From assembly GCF_003259225.1 (NCBI RefSeq), contig NZ_QHJF01000030.1, positions 1 through 64,000 of the forward strand: a DNA stretch of 64,000 bases, given 5' to 3'. The notes beneath the pieces are model-generated. The model was not told the origin of the DNA. It ran no database searches and worked only from the letters and a program-made list of their open reading frames with translations. This DNA comes from Marinomonas arctica (GTDB lineage Bacteria > Pseudomonadota > Gammaproteobacteria > Pseudomonadales > Marinomonadaceae). Position numbers and translations under genes: made by a program. Positions 41,555 to 51,036 of this stretch are shown in pieces. Each line of letters opens with the position of its first letter. Position 1 is the stretch's first letter.

Positions 41555-42232
41555 ATGAATACGTTTACGCCTGCACAGCAAGGTAAAGCATTATGCTATC
41601 TTGCTCTATTTCACTTACTGATCATTGCCTCTAGCAATTATTTGGTCCAAATTCCCTTCACCATTTTAGGGTTTCATACCACTTGGGGCGCCTTTACCTT
41701 CCCCTTTATCTTTTTAGCCACCGACCTGACTGTGCGTATTTTTGGCGCGCCGCTAGCCCGTAAAATCATCTTTTTGGTGATGATACCGTCTTTAATCGTG
41801 TCTTATGTGCTGTCCGTCTTATTTGCTCAAGGGGAGTTTCAAGGTTTTGCGGCATTAGGAACATACAACAGTTTTGTTGGACGCATTGCGATTGCCAGTC
41901 TGATGGCGTATTTACTGGGTCAAGCGTTGGATATTCAAGTGTTTAACCGACTCCGCCAACTAAAACAATGGTGGGTTGCACCGGCTGCTTCCACTCTATT
42001 CGGTAATGGCTTAGACACCTTGGCTTTCTTTGGCATTGCCTTCTATCAAAGCCCTGATCCTTTTATGGCTCAACATTGGCAAGCCATAGCACTGGCTGAT
42101 TTCGGCTTTAAAATCATTATCAGCTTAGGGTTATTTATCCCCTTGTACGGTGTATTGTTGAATTATCTGATTAAAAAAATCACACACATTCAGCACACCT
42201 CTACACGGTTAAATAAAGAAGCTCGTGCATAA
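41555..42232 (+). CDS. yhhQ: 7-cyano-7-deazaguanine/queuosine precursor transporter
   Basis: 225 residues, six membrane helices. The opening ALCYLALFHLLIIASSNYLVQIPFTILGFHTTWGAFTFPFIFLATDLTVRIFG and the later GNGLDTLAFFGIAFY are the conserved parts of the YhhQ/COG1738 (vitamin uptake-like, VUT_1) family. E. coli YhhQ imports preQ0 and preQ1 for queuosine synthesis in tRNA. Start follows AAAAAGGTCACA. No queuosine biosynthetic gene is nearby. The unusual structured promoter region could make it responsive to queuosine precursors; this is a guess. Confidence 0.92.
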   Translation: MNTFTPAQQGKALCYLALFHLLIIASSNYLVQIPFTILGFHTTWGAFTFPFIFLATDLTVRIFGAPLARKIIFLVMIPSLIVSYVLSVLFAQGEFQGFAALGTYNSFVGRIAIASLMAYLLGQALDIQVFNRLRQLKQWWVAPAASTLFGNGLDTLAFFGIAFYQSPDPFMAQHWQAIALADFGFKIIISLGLFIPLYGVLLNYLIKKITHIQHTSTRLNKEARA

Positions 42233-42253
42233 AAGCACGGCCCAAAAAGCAAT

Positions 42254-42290
42254 AAACGCGGATTAGGGTCATTCCTATCCGCGTTTTTTT
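42254..42290 (+). terminator. Terminator after yhhQ
   Basis: AAACGCGGATTAGG pairs with CCTATCCGCGTTT with one bulge and is followed by seven Ts. The convergent hydrolase gene ends at 42323 and may share it. Confidence 0.88.
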
Positions 42291-42322
42291 ATACCGAAAT
42301 TTCTATTTGGAACTCATTAACA

Positions 42323-43576
42323 TTATTTTTTAGGATTCCAAGCAGATACCGCACTGAAAAACGCCATGGTTTCTTGCTCAGCTATGTCCATTTCCGCTTG
42401 CGGGAAATAACTTAACTTCACAATCACAGTGCGAGTTTCCGGATCGACATAGATAAACTGCCCTTGTAATCCTATTGCTGAATAGGCTGTGGTGTTTGGC
42501 ATAGTCCACCACTGGTATCCGTAGCCGCCCAGCTTAGGATCTTCTTTCAAAAATGGCTCTGTCGACATTTTCACCCACTCAGGAGAGACAATTTGCTTAC
42601 CATTGATGCGGCCATTGTTCAGCATCATCGAACCCACTCGAGCAAAATCTCGCATAGTAGCGCTGTAGCCTGCACCGGTAAATTCGCGACCCACTCCAGG
42701 CTCTCCATCCATAATAAAGAAACCATCTGCTTGTGCTCCTAACGGTTCCCATAAATGTTGCGCCATATAAGCAGACACATTACTGCCGCCGCTCACTCGC
42801 TCTAATAACAAGCCTAACACCGCCGTATCAATGGTTTTATATTCCTGTACGGTGCCGGGTTCATGCAAACGCTCTATGGTTTTTGCGGGCTCAACAAAGC
42901 GCGCCACATTTTTTACTAGGGCTAAAATATGATTACGAGCCGCAGTACCAGGGTTGGCAAAGTCATAACGCTCTTCGTATTTCACCCCTGAACTCATGCT
43001 CAAAACTTGACGAATCGTCACGCCTTTATAGGCGCCTTTCGATAGTTCTGGAAGATAAAGGGTAATGTCTTCATCCAATGACTTGATACGACCTTCTTCA
43101 AGGGCAACCCCCACCAAAATAGAAACCAACGATTTCGTCATAGACCACGCCATAAAATGCGTATCTTGATTGGTGTTATTGCGATAGTTCTCGTAGACGA
43201 TTTTATCGTCTTTCATGATCAGCAAGCCGTTGGTAAAAGTCCGATCAAGAAATTGCTCTGGCTGATAGCGGGCACCGTCAAATTCATAGGAAAAATCAAG
43301 CGAATGGTCTTCATGCATTAAAGGTGAAATCTGACCGGAGCGAGCCACATGGCGAGTGGTAAACAACTGATCCATTGAACGAAACGTGAGCGTATTCACA
43401 TCACCATCTAGCATCGCCCAACGTAAATTTTGTATCGCAATAGGCACATGCGATTCTGGCCCCACCGCCGCCACCAGCGGATCAACAACCGAGCCGGCAT
43501 GAACGGCAACGGGTAAAATAGCAAGAGACAATAAACCAGTACTCATTAGTCGGCGGAATGTTTTTATTTTAATCAT
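42323..43576 (-). CDS. Periplasmic serine hydrolase of the class C beta-lactamase superfamily
   Basis: 417 residues. MIKIKTFRRLMSTGLLSLAILPVAVHA is a signal peptide. The SxxK motif SMTK has Ser145 and Lys148; IRQVLSMSSGVKYEE and the Tyr-containing YERYD/LQGQF segments follow the pattern of esterase EstB and 6-aminohexanoate-dimer hydrolase type proteins rather than true beta-lactamases. It probably cleaves an ester or amide in the periplasm. A palindrome shared with the phenol-MetA-like porin gene lies 135 bp upstream, between this gene and the LuxR gene. Confidence 0.85.
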   Translation of the reverse strand: MIKIKTFRRLMSTGLLSLAILPVAVHAGSVVDPLVAAVGPESHVPIAIQNLRWAMLDGDVNTLTFRSMDQLFTTRHVARSGQISPLMHEDHSLDFSYEFDGARYQPEQFLDRTFTNGLLIMKDDKIVYENYRNNTNQDTHFMAWSMTKSLVSILVGVALEEGRIKSLDEDITLYLPELSKGAYKGVTIRQVLSMSSGVKYEERYDFANPGTAARNHILALVKNVARFVEPAKTIERLHEPGTVQEYKTIDTAVLGLLLERVSGGSNVSAYMAQHLWEPLGAQADGFFIMDGEPGVGREFTGAGYSATMRDFARVGSMMLNNGRINGKQIVSPEWVKMSTEPFLKEDPKLGGYGYQWWTMPNTTAYSAIGLQGQFIYVDPETRTVIVKLSYFPQAEMDIAEQETMAFFSAVSAWNPKK

Positions 43577-43710
43577 TATATTTCCTCTAACGTCTTCTTA
43601 ACGTCTTTTCAAATGCTCTGAATAATATGTGACAACGCCTTGCTACGATCTTAATTGGCAGGAAACGTGTCTACATGATCAAGATAATGAGCTCGACATT
43701 AGACGAAGTC

Positions 43711-43728
43711 ATATCCCAAATAGGATAT
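43711..43728. promoter_or_regulatory. Palindromic operator ATATCC-N6-GGATAT, hydrolase copy
   Basis: Perfect 6-bp arms. The same site recurs upstream of the gene at 45292; aligned in opposite orientation, 16 of 18 positions agree. It is the likely target of the LuxR-type regulator encoded between the two sites. Confidence 0.6.
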
Positions 43729-43741
43729 AGAAAAGCATTTA

Positions 43742-44914
43742 CTAACTTGGTAAGGAATCAATAAGTAAAGAGGAATCGATAACAGGACGAGTACGGGCCG
43801 AGACCGAGGCCCACAGCACTCTAACCAGTTCTTGTTGGCGAGTGATATTCATTTTTGAGAAAATACTTTTTAATTGGATGCGAACGGTACCAATAGAAAC
43901 ACCTTTTTGCTGGGAATATTCCTCCAGCGATAAACCATTCGCTAAGGCAACCGCCAATCGAGACTCTGCTGGCGTCAAACCATACAGCTGACTTACTTCC
44001 TCATCCAAATGGGTAAAACCATGATCATTTTCAGAGAAAAAGACAGCAATCATCGTTTCTGATGGCCGTCCCATGTCATGGACTGGCACATCGACACAAG
44101 TCACCAATAATTGCAGAGGATTGAAACGATATTGTCCGATGGTTGCCATTAAACGAGGAGAGAGTTCAACTTGCGAAAGCGCTTCAGCCAACATAGCATT
44201 AAACACTTGCTGGTCCGCCGAATGCGTTAAAGTGAGCTTATCATTGGACAAACCAATGTGCTCAGACCGCTGAACCATATCCATTGCGCATTGATTACTC
44301 CAATACACACTGCCATTGAGTGTGAGTAGCATCATTCCCGTATTGATGTGATTAGTCACTTGATTAATATAAGCATTTCGCAGAGACAGTGTATTGAGTT
44401 TTTCACTCAACGCGACACTTTGCTGGATATGCGGCGCTAATTGTTGAAAACAATCATCAAAAGATCGACCGAAACTTCGTTTATCACCGTATTTACGATG
44501 GGCAATAAGGCTAATGTACTGGTTATTAGGAGCCTTAATATCAAGAGCAATGGCATGACCTAGCTGTGCTTGCTTGAGCCTTTCATGAAAGCGTTCAACA
44601 GCCGGTGACAGCAAAGAAAAAATCTCCTCGTCCCGAATAATCGCTAGACTATCCGTTGTCTCTATGTACATTCGAGGGTTATCCGCATTGTTCACCCATT
44701 TATCATGTAACGCCGCATTCGCTAGCGAAAATGAATCCCTCATTACCCAGTTTTGTACCAAGTCTCCAGTATTAGACCGATCAAACACTTGCACGACAAC
44801 ACTACTGACATCAAGGTCATCACGCAATTGATCTAATACCTTGACCCATTGCGTAGGATGATCCACGCAGCGATAAAGTTCGGGTAAGAGTTTATTGACA
44901 TAATAAGCAGACAT
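43742..44914 (-). CDS. LuxR family transcriptional regulator
   Basis: 390 residues. The C-terminal LuxR helix-turn-helix (about 315-370) reads LTPAESRLAVALANGLSLEEYSQQKGVSIGTVRIQLKSIFSKM. The long N-terminal part (about 1-300) has no receiver domain; a PAS-like segment lies at about 190-290 (NTGMMLLTLNGSVYWSNQCAMDMV). It lies between a serine hydrolase and a phenol-MetA-type outer-membrane protein, both with the same palindrome upstream. The signal is likely a hydrophobic compound handled by these genes (inference). Confidence 0.87.
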   Translation of the reverse strand: MSAYYVNKLLPELYRCVDHPTQWVKVLDQLRDDLDVSSVVVQVFDRSNTGDLVQNWVMRDSFSLANAALHDKWVNNADNPRMYIETTDSLAIIRDEEIFSLLSPAVERFHERLKQAQLGHAIALDIKAPNNQYISLIAHRKYGDKRSFGRSFDDCFQQLAPHIQQSVALSEKLNTLSLRNAYINQVTNHINTGMMLLTLNGSVYWSNQCAMDMVQRSEHIGLSNDKLTLTHSADQQVFNAMLAEALSQVELSPRLMATIGQYRFNPLQLLVTCVDVPVHDMGRPSETMIAVFFSENDHGFTHLDEEVSQLYGLTPAESRLAVALANGLSLEEYSQQKGVSIGTVRIQLKSIFSKMNITRQQELVRVLWASVSARTRPVIDSSLLIDSLPS

Positions 44915-45198
44915 GCGACCCCCTCAACGTAAGAACGAATAAAGACCTACCATTCACGCTGTCATTATTTGGCAATCACTGTCTTTTTCATGGCCCTCGG
45001 GCTAAATAGAGGACCCGTTCTCGACTTATTTCATTATTTTTATGGTAAAGCGACAGAAGATAAAAAGTGCAATAAATGAGAATACACGAGCCCCAAAATA
45101 AATGATAGCCAAATGATTTCTGGGCAATACAACCTTTCAGGCCATTAACATCGCGCTTGCGCATTCACGACAAATCTTTTTCATTAAAAACACACGCT
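44915..45198. other. Intergenic region upstream of the LuxR gene
   Basis: No coding frame or strong repeat. Holds the LuxR promoter and the upstream part of the next gene's control region. Confidence 0.35.
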
Positions 45199-45214
45199 TA
45201 TCCTAAATGGGATA
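45199..45214. promoter_or_regulatory. Palindromic operator TATCC-N6-GGATA, outer-membrane gene copy
   Basis: 5-bp arms, spacer TAAATG, ending 77 bp before the ATG at 45292. Near-identical in reverse orientation to the site at 43711-43728. Confidence 0.58.
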
Positions 45215-45291
45215 TGAAGCAGCGGTTAACACTTGGCATGCTAGACAAGGATCTACCAATAAAAATAAAAAACCATTAGAGAGAATTAGAC

Positions 45292-46215
45292 ATGAATAAC
45301 AAAACATTTCTTTCCGGAATAGCGATCAGCGTTGGTATGGCATTATCTACCATGGCCTTTGCCACAGAAAACGGAGCGCCTAGCACGGCTCCTGGGGTGT
45401 ATGGTTTTAGCGCTGGCTATATGCCACCAGTAACGGATGTGGGTGCTTTTTCTATCAGATCCTCTATTTATCGTGCCGATAAAAATTTAGACGGTAAAGG
45501 TGATGACAAACTAGAAAAGTTTTCTCAAACGGTAAAATCACTCTCCTTGACCTATATAAATATGACAGAGCATACCTTCCAAGGCGCTAATTATGGCTAT
45601 GGTATTGTTGTCCCCGCTTTAGAGTTAGAGATTGATGGTCGTGTGCCTGGAGCAAATATTGCGGTAGTCGGATCGGACTCTAGTATAGGGGATATCCAGA
45701 TTATCCCTTATATTCTGCAATGGCATCCATCTGATAATTTAGCGACCAATACACAGTTGCAAATACAGATTCCAACTGGCCACTACGATAAAGATGACAC
45801 CATCACAACAGGGCTCAATCACTGGACCATTTCTCCCGCTTTTAACGTCACCTATTTAACAGACAGTGGATTTGAGGTGTCATCCAGTTTTCAATTAGAC
45901 ATAAACACCGAAAATAAAGACACCAATTACACCAGTGGTGTGGAGTATCGACATGAATTTGCCCTCGGCCAGCACGTCGATGATTGGACTATCGGTCTGG
46001 GTGGTTTCTTTTACAAACAGCTAACCGATGACAAAGCGCCAGCAAGTAGCAATATCGTCAACGGCAATCGAAGCTCTGCTGTTGCTGTAGGGCCTGAGTT
46101 AAGCTTCTTCCGTCCAGGTTTACCCTTCGTCTCTTTCCATATTTACAAAGAATTCGAGGCAAAAAATCGTACTCAAGGTTATAACGCGGCACTCTTAGTG
46201 TCTCAAAGCTTCTAA
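45292..46215 (+). CDS. Phenol-MetA-degradation-type outer-membrane protein
   Basis: 307 residues. MNNKTFLSGIAISVGMALSTMAFA is a signal peptide. PGVYGFSAGYMPPVTDVGAFSIRSSIYRAD at the start, SIGDIQIIPYILQWHP and QIQIPTGHYD in the middle, and the final LLVSQSF match the SphA/MetA-pathway-of-phenol-degradation family (Pfam Phenol_MetA_deg), beta barrels found in gene clusters for aromatic or hydrophobic compounds. It likely admits a hydrophobic molecule. Ribosome binding site GAGAGAATTAG. It ends at an 11-bp stem. Confidence 0.85.
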   Translation: MNNKTFLSGIAISVGMALSTMAFATENGAPSTAPGVYGFSAGYMPPVTDVGAFSIRSSIYRADKNLDGKGDDKLEKFSQTVKSLSLTYINMTEHTFQGANYGYGIVVPALELEIDGRVPGANIAVVGSDSSIGDIQIIPYILQWHPSDNLATNTQLQIQIPTGHYDKDDTITTGLNHWTISPAFNVTYLTDSGFEVSSSFQLDINTENKDTNYTSGVEYRHEFALGQHVDDWTIGLGGFFYKQLTDDKAPASSNIVNGNRSSAVAVGPELSFFRPGLPFVSFHIYKEFEAKNRTQGYNAALLVSQSF

Positions 46216-46226
46216 GTCGTTTAAAA

Positions 46227-46268
46227 CATCACAGCGTGATGGTTTCCCCTTTCCATTACGCTGTGATG
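46227..46268. terminator. Stem-loop between convergent genes
   Basis: CATCACAGCGT pairs perfectly with ACGCTGTGATG around a 20-nt loop. No U-run follows, so the terminator role is inferred from position. Confidence 0.55.
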
Positions 46269-46796
46269 CTATAACCAAAGTTCCCCAAAGTGGTCTCGAT
46301 GGCTCAGATACAAACGCAGATCGAATTCTAATTGATGATAATCAGGTTCCATGTAACAACAAAGCTTATAAAACGCTTTGTCATGGGCTTTTTCCTTCAG
46401 ATGAGCCAACTCATGCACTAAAATCATTCTCAGCAAGGGCTCTGGCACTTGACGAAACAAAGAGGCTATGCGGATTTCATTCTTGGCTTTCAGTTTATTG
46501 CCCTGCATTCTTGAGACATAAGTATGCAAGCCAAGCGCATTGTTGATGACATGAATTTTGTCATCGTAAATCACCTTACTGATCGGAGGTGAGCTGCGCA
46601 TAAAGGTATTTTTTATCTCTAACGCGTAATCATACAAACCGCTCGCGCCACCCAGGCTATGGGCGACAGGATACTTGTTTAACAACCACTGGGCAGATTT
46701 TTCTGACGCTATTAAGGCTTGTGCTTGTTGTTGTACGTGGGGACTGTAACCTGAAAGATAATTCTTTGTGCTCATAAGCGGCTTTATTGAACCCAT
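46269..46796 (-). CDS. YgjP-like zinc metallopeptidase (DUF45)
   Basis: About 175 residues. ILVHELAHLKEKAHDKAFYKLCCYMEPDYHQLEFDLRLYL contains the HExxH zinc motif and downstream His/Glu residues of the YgjP/SprT-like family (COG1451). The start ATG at 46796 lies 6 bp after the stop of the GGDEF gene, suggesting coupling; an ATG at 46775 is also possible, and a longer frame to 46832 would overlap the GGDEF gene. The substrate is unknown. The family is widespread and often near regulatory genes. Confidence 0.75.
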   Translation of the reverse strand: MGSIKPLMSTKNYLSGYSPHVQQQAQALIASEKSAQWLLNKYPVAHSLGGASGLYDYALEIKNTFMRSSPPISKVIYDDKIHVINNALGLHTYVSRMQGNKLKAKNEIRIASLFRQVPEPLLRMILVHELAHLKEKAHDKAFYKLCCYMEPDYHQLEFDLRLYLSHRDHFGELWL

Positions 46797-46801
46797 ACAT
46801 T

Positions 46802-48202
46802 TTACAATTGATGTTGCGACGAAAAAACGCAATTACGCCCTGCCGCTTTTGCTTCATAGAGAGCATGATCTGCTGCGTTTAATAATTCAGTAACCGTGGT
46901 ACATTTATTGTGCTGACGATAAGCAACGCCTAAAGATACCGTAAAAGAGACAATATGGGCCCCCGTACTGAACACCACGCCTTTTTCGATGTTTTCCCTT
47001 AACCGCTGTGCGACCCGAAACGCTTCTTGTTGATCTGTCGCAGGCAATAGCACGGCAAACTCTTCACCGCCAATTCGGCCAATTATGTCACCTTTTCTTA
47101 AAATAGACAGGCTCATCTCAGCCAGCTTTTGCAACAGCGAATCCCCCACTTTATGCCCATAGGCATCGTTAACGCTTTTAAAGTGATCAACATCCATCAT
47201 CAAAACCGCAAGAGGCGCGTTTTCTGCGATGGCTTTGGATAAGACATCTTCAAATTGCTGAAAAAAATGCCCTCGGTTCGCTAACCCAGTCAAATGATCG
47301 AAATAAGCTCGTTGCTCAAGCTCTTCTTGCACTCGAAAACTTTCAATCGCAATACTCGCCAGATTACTGGCGAAATGAATCATTTCGAATTCTTTCTTTG
47401 TGGGAGAGGATGGCACACGTTTGTATACAGCAAACGTACCTAATAAATCGCCTTTTGATGACATAATAGGATCTGACCAACAAGCAGCCAAACCAGCTTG
47501 CGCTGCAAGCTGCGTATAATCCTGCCAATATCGATGGGAAAAAATATCGTCCACAATGACACGCGTTTTTAAATAGGCCGCCGTGCCACATGAACCAACA
47601 TTGAGGCCAATTTTAATGCCATCAACGGCTTTATTATAAAAATCAGGAAAGTCTGGTGCCGCCCCTAAACGCAAACACTGTTCTGCCTGGTCAAAAAGTA
47701 ACACGCTGCACAGAGAGAGCGGACTTTCTTGCTGAATCTGCTTCACAATAACGTCAAGAATGTCCGTTAACGCCGAACTCTTCGCCACCATTTCCAACAT
47801 GTCACTGCGCGCACGCAACCTTTTTTCAGCAATCCAATAATCGGTTAAATCATTGAAATACCACAGCCTTTTGTCTGCGACGATAGAGAAAGAGATTCTC
47901 ACTTTTTTAATCGAACCATCCTTGCAAAACATCCTAGTACTCAGCCCTTCCACTGGTACATTTTCTAGATAGTCGCGTATCCAAGGTTCGATCACCTGTT
48001 GATAATAACGAGGATCTGGAAAAACATGCTCATACCATGTTTTAAGATCAGGAAGATCTTCTAACAAATACCCAAAAAGCGTGCTAAACGACTCATTGAT
48101 ATAATCGATCCGATCTGAGGCAATACTCGACCAAGCCACAGCAATCGGCACAGTCTCCAAAACACGTTCCAACTGGATAGTAGTTTCTGGTCTATTTTCC
48201 AT
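46802..48202 (-). CDS. Diguanylate cyclase with PAS and GAF domains
   Basis: 466 residues from ATG 48202 (MENRPETT); a GTG four codons upstream is possible. Order: PAS (about 12-125, with the typical YINESFSTLFGYLLEDL), GAF (about 145-300, with SCGTAAYLKTRVIVDDI), then GGDEF (about 305-465) with the active-site RIGGEEF. No I-site RxxD is obvious just before it. It makes cyclic di-GMP from GTP in response to a small ligand or redox state; the effector is unknown. Co-transcribed with the YgjP-like gene. Confidence 0.9.
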   Translation of the reverse strand: MENRPETTIQLERVLETVPIAVAWSSIASDRIDYINESFSTLFGYLLEDLPDLKTWYEHVFPDPRYYQQVIEPWIRDYLENVPVEGLSTRMFCKDGSIKKVRISFSIVADKRLWYFNDLTDYWIAEKRLRARSDMLEMVAKSSALTDILDVIVKQIQQESPLSLCSVLLFDQAEQCLRLGAAPDFPDFYNKAVDGIKIGLNVGSCGTAAYLKTRVIVDDIFSHRYWQDYTQLAAQAGLAACWSDPIMSSKGDLLGTFAVYKRVPSSPTKKEFEMIHFASNLASIAIESFRVQEELEQRAYFDHLTGLANRGHFFQQFEDVLSKAIAENAPLAVLMMDVDHFKSVNDAYGHKVGDSLLQKLAEMSLSILRKGDIIGRIGGEEFAVLLPATDQQEAFRVAQRLRENIEKGVVFSTGAHIVSFTVSLGVAYRQHNKCTTVTELLNAADHALYEAKAAGRNCVFSSQHQL

Positions 48203-48333
48203 ACAAAAATCCACGCTTTAGCCTAGCAATACAGCAATCTACAAGATGCCTTGTTCATACCAACTATTATGGAACATCAGCCGACAATACAAGACGGAAC
48301 GCAGCTATTTTTGTATGTTTTTTGTACAAATAA

Positions 48334-49122
48334 TTAAAGCAAACTGTTTAGCTCCTGCCATAACTGCGGGCTCGCTGCCCACACGGCGTTGCCTCTTAAC
48401 AAACCATCATCTTTCAGAAAATCAGGTATCTGACCACCCGCCTCTTTGATGAGCAAAAGCCCTGCTAACGCATCCCAGCTATTTAGATGAGATTCATAAT
48501 AGCCATGCACGAATCCCGACGAAACATGTGCCAGCATTAAGGCTCCCGCACCAAAGCGTCGATATTCAATGTTACCTCTGTCCAAGATCACCAGTAGATC
48601 AAGATAATCCTGAAGAGGCCGACGATTTGAGCGCCCTAGCCCAATAATAGCCTGACCTTTCTCTGGCTCATGGATGGTTAATTGGGCGCCATTTAAATAC
48701 GCGCCTTGCCCTCGCTGGGCAAAAAACATTTCGTCTCTGTCTGGTGCATAAACAAAACCCACTTGTATTGCGTTATTTTTCACATAGGCCACAGAAACAC
48801 ACCAATAATCCATACCTTGCAAATAATTGCTGGTGCCATCGATCGGATCGATCACCCAAATACCGTCATGCTGTGTGTTGGTTGCGTCCACCAAACCACT
48901 TTCTTCACCTAAAAAGCCATCATTAGGAAATAAACAATGAATGACCTGTTTTAGCTCCTCTTCCACCGCAATATCCGCTTGCGATACGAAGTCTTGTCGC
49001 CCTTTAATCGTTATGGATAGCCCCGACTGACGAATGACCTGAGCACGCTTTCCAGCCTTTCTAATGGCCGATTCTAAAACTTGATACGCCGCTTTCACCT
49101 GCTTTATCCTTTTATTATTCAT
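48334..49122 (-). CDS. Inositol monophosphatase family phosphatase
   Basis: 262 residues. LGEES, WVIDPIDGTSNYLQG and SWDALAGLLLIKEAGG are the three metal-binding motifs of the IMPase/SuhB/CysQ superfamily. The protein removes a phosphate from a small polyol, sugar or nucleotide. Its ATG lies inside the last codons of the LacI gene (8-bp overlap, ATGAATAA), so it is translated from the same message and likely acts in that pathway. Which phosphate ester it takes cannot be told. Confidence 0.88.
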   Translation of the reverse strand: MNNKRIKQVKAAYQVLESAIRKAGKRAQVIRQSGLSITIKGRQDFVSQADIAVEEELKQVIHCLFPNDGFLGEESGLVDATNTQHDGIWVIDPIDGTSNYLQGMDYWCVSVAYVKNNAIQVGFVYAPDRDEMFFAQRGQGAYLNGAQLTIHEPEKGQAIIGLGRSNRRPLQDYLDLLVILDRGNIEYRRFGAGALMLAHVSSGFVHGYYESHLNSWDALAGLLLIKEAGGQIPDFLKDDGLLRGNAVWAASPQLWQELNSLL

Positions 49123-50143
49123 TCTGACCCGGTGACGTATTTCTCAGCACCAGCTTTACCGGAATTTTTTCCATGCGTTGAACAATGCGTGGATCATGGC
49201 TTCTGGCTTCTAAACAAGACAACACGCGCTTCGCCGTTTCGGTCACATCTTGATGAATCGTGGTAAGGCGATAGCTGTATTGCGCGGTTTGGGGGGTATT
49301 ATCAAAGCCAATAATGTGAAAATCGGTTGGTGCATCCAAACCGTTTTCGCGCATACCATCCAAAAAACCACAAGCAAGCTGCGCATTGGCACAAAAAATA
49401 CCATCTAGTTTTTTGCCTTCTGCACAAAATCGATGAGCGGCTTGCCTTCCGCCTTCGTAACCATCGGCTTCAGCGATAATGTGCTGAAAGTCACAGTCAC
49501 CAAGCAGCCCTTTTTCCGTCATCGCCTGACGAAACATGTCACCTCGGTTAATACCAGACCACGTCGACTGTTGATAATTCAACCAACCAATAGAATGGCA
49601 ACCACAACGCATAAGTTGTTCAGCCACCAACAAGGCCGCCATCTTATTGTCAGAACAGACAAAATCCACATCAGGAATATCCATGTGACGGTTAATCCCC
49701 ACGACAGGAATACCATGTTGTACGCATTCTTTAACCAATTCGGCAGGCGGCTGACCAGAGGTAACAATCACCCCAGACACGCGAAATTGCGTAAAACGTC
49801 GCATGGTCGTTTCCAACTCTTCTGCGCCCCGTACTTCGGTTACAAGAGCCTGATAACCCTTGTGCTGAATTTCATTTAACAGCCCTTCCAACAAGCTACT
49901 ACGGAAAGGATCACTCAAACGTGCGACCACGACACCAATTAACTGACTGCGTTTGCGGTTTAAACCCTGAGCCAAAAAATTCACTTGATAGCCCAATTCA
50001 TTCGCCGCTTTTACTATCTTCTCATGCGTTTCACGCGCTACGTTACCTTGATTACCAAAGACCCTAGAAACTGAGGCGCGAGAAACACCGGCCAGTTTTG
50101 CCACATCTTGCGCGGTAACAGAGCGATGACTGCGACTCCCCAT
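49115..50143 (-). CDS. LacI family transcriptional regulator
   Basis: 342 residues. HTH SVTAQDVAKLAGVSRASVSRVFGNQGNVARETHEKIVKAANELGYQVN, then a periplasmic-binding-protein-like effector domain. Its first base overlaps the stop of the metallo-beta-lactamase gene (TAATG). The divergent ABC transporter has a perfect CG-centred palindrome at its promoter, the form LacI-type proteins recognise. The effector is probably a sugar or polyol derivative brought in by that transporter. Confidence 0.9.
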   Translation of the reverse strand: MGSRSHRSVTAQDVAKLAGVSRASVSRVFGNQGNVARETHEKIVKAANELGYQVNFLAQGLNRKRSQLIGVVVARLSDPFRSSLLEGLLNEIQHKGYQALVTEVRGAEELETTMRRFTQFRVSGVIVTSGQPPAELVKECVQHGIPVVGINRHMDIPDVDFVCSDNKMAALLVAEQLMRCGCHSIGWLNYQQSTWSGINRGDMFRQAMTEKGLLGDCDFQHIIAEADGYEGGRQAAHRFCAEGKKLDGIFCANAQLACGFLDGMRENGLDAPTDFHIIGFDNTPQTAQYSYRLTTIHQDVTETAKRVLSCLEARSHDPRIVQRMEKIPVKLVLRNTSPGQNE

Positions 50144-50940
50144 TAAAATATCTCCCTTTCAATTATCGATGTGTCGTGCATCAAACCAGGTAGAAAATCC
50201 TCGTTACCTAGGTCAATAACCAAACCATCTCGGCTAATAAAAGCCTTCTCTGTTTGATCCACAGCCCTAACAAGATGAGCAATCGCCTCATCAAAACAGT
50301 GATAAAGCCCTAATGCTGACACCGCAGTTTCAGCCAATAAGCGTAAACAATCAGGCAAGTCACCATGAGAAGCGTCCTCAGGCAGCGCATCAAAAGAAGC
50401 ACACTCCTGAAAAGCAAGATCGGCACCTTGCATTAACGCTTGGCTCGCTGCTGTTGGCCGACCATCACCACTGTAAAACAGTGTTTTTTCACCAATGGTA
50501 ATACGAATCGCTTTGTTCGCCATTTCATGCTGAGTATCAGCGGTGCGGATTTGCCAGTGCTGCCAAGTAAACGCCGCACTAATATCTTGCCAATCAATCT
50601 CAAAACACAACTGGGTCTCAGGCCAAACCGCCAACGCCACTAATGCCTGTAATGGTTGCTTTTGCTCCGCTTGACAAAATATGGTCAAAGGCTCAGTACG
50701 CTTAAAACTTTTCCATTGATTAATTAAGGCCGCCAATCCAGAGCTGTGATCGGGATGAATGTGGGTAAAATAAATCACCTTTATCTCATTCACACCGATA
50801 TTTCGTTGCCAAATTGCCCTTGGCACCGTCGGGCCACAATCAATAAGCCATTGATTTTGTAAAGAATCTATTACGCGAATCGAAGAGGTATTATTACGTT
50901 TTGAAAACGCACTGCCGCTGCCTATTACATCAATTTTCAT
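50143..50940 (-). CDS. Metallo-beta-lactamase-fold hydrolase (RNase Z/PhnP-like)
   Basis: 265 residues, no signal peptide. MKIDVIGSGSAFSKRNNTSSIRV opens in the style of RNase Z/PhnP-like phosphodiesterases. Metal ligands are in THIHPDHSSG and in LFYSGDGRP. The last His position (YHCFDEA, about 230) fits the fold. As first gene of the operon with a LacI regulator and an IMPase-type phosphatase, it may open a phosphodiester or lactone that the phosphatase then finishes (inference). Confidence 0.85.
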   Translation of the reverse strand: MKIDVIGSGSAFSKRNNTSSIRVIDSLQNQWLIDCGPTVPRAIWQRNIGVNEIKVIYFTHIHPDHSSGLAALINQWKSFKRTEPLTIFCQAEQKQPLQALVALAVWPETQLCFEIDWQDISAAFTWQHWQIRTADTQHEMANKAIRITIGEKTLFYSGDGRPTAASQALMQGADLAFQECASFDALPEDASHGDLPDCLRLLAETAVSALGLYHCFDEAIAHLVRAVDQTEKAFISRDGLVIDLGNEDFLPGLMHDTSIIEREIF

Positions 50941-51036
50941 ACCGCCTCACTAAGATGTCTTTTTAGCTTAATTAAATTGTCACAAAGATCCGACAAAGTA
51001 GGCCACCATAATGTCGGTTACAGATTGCATTTTTTT

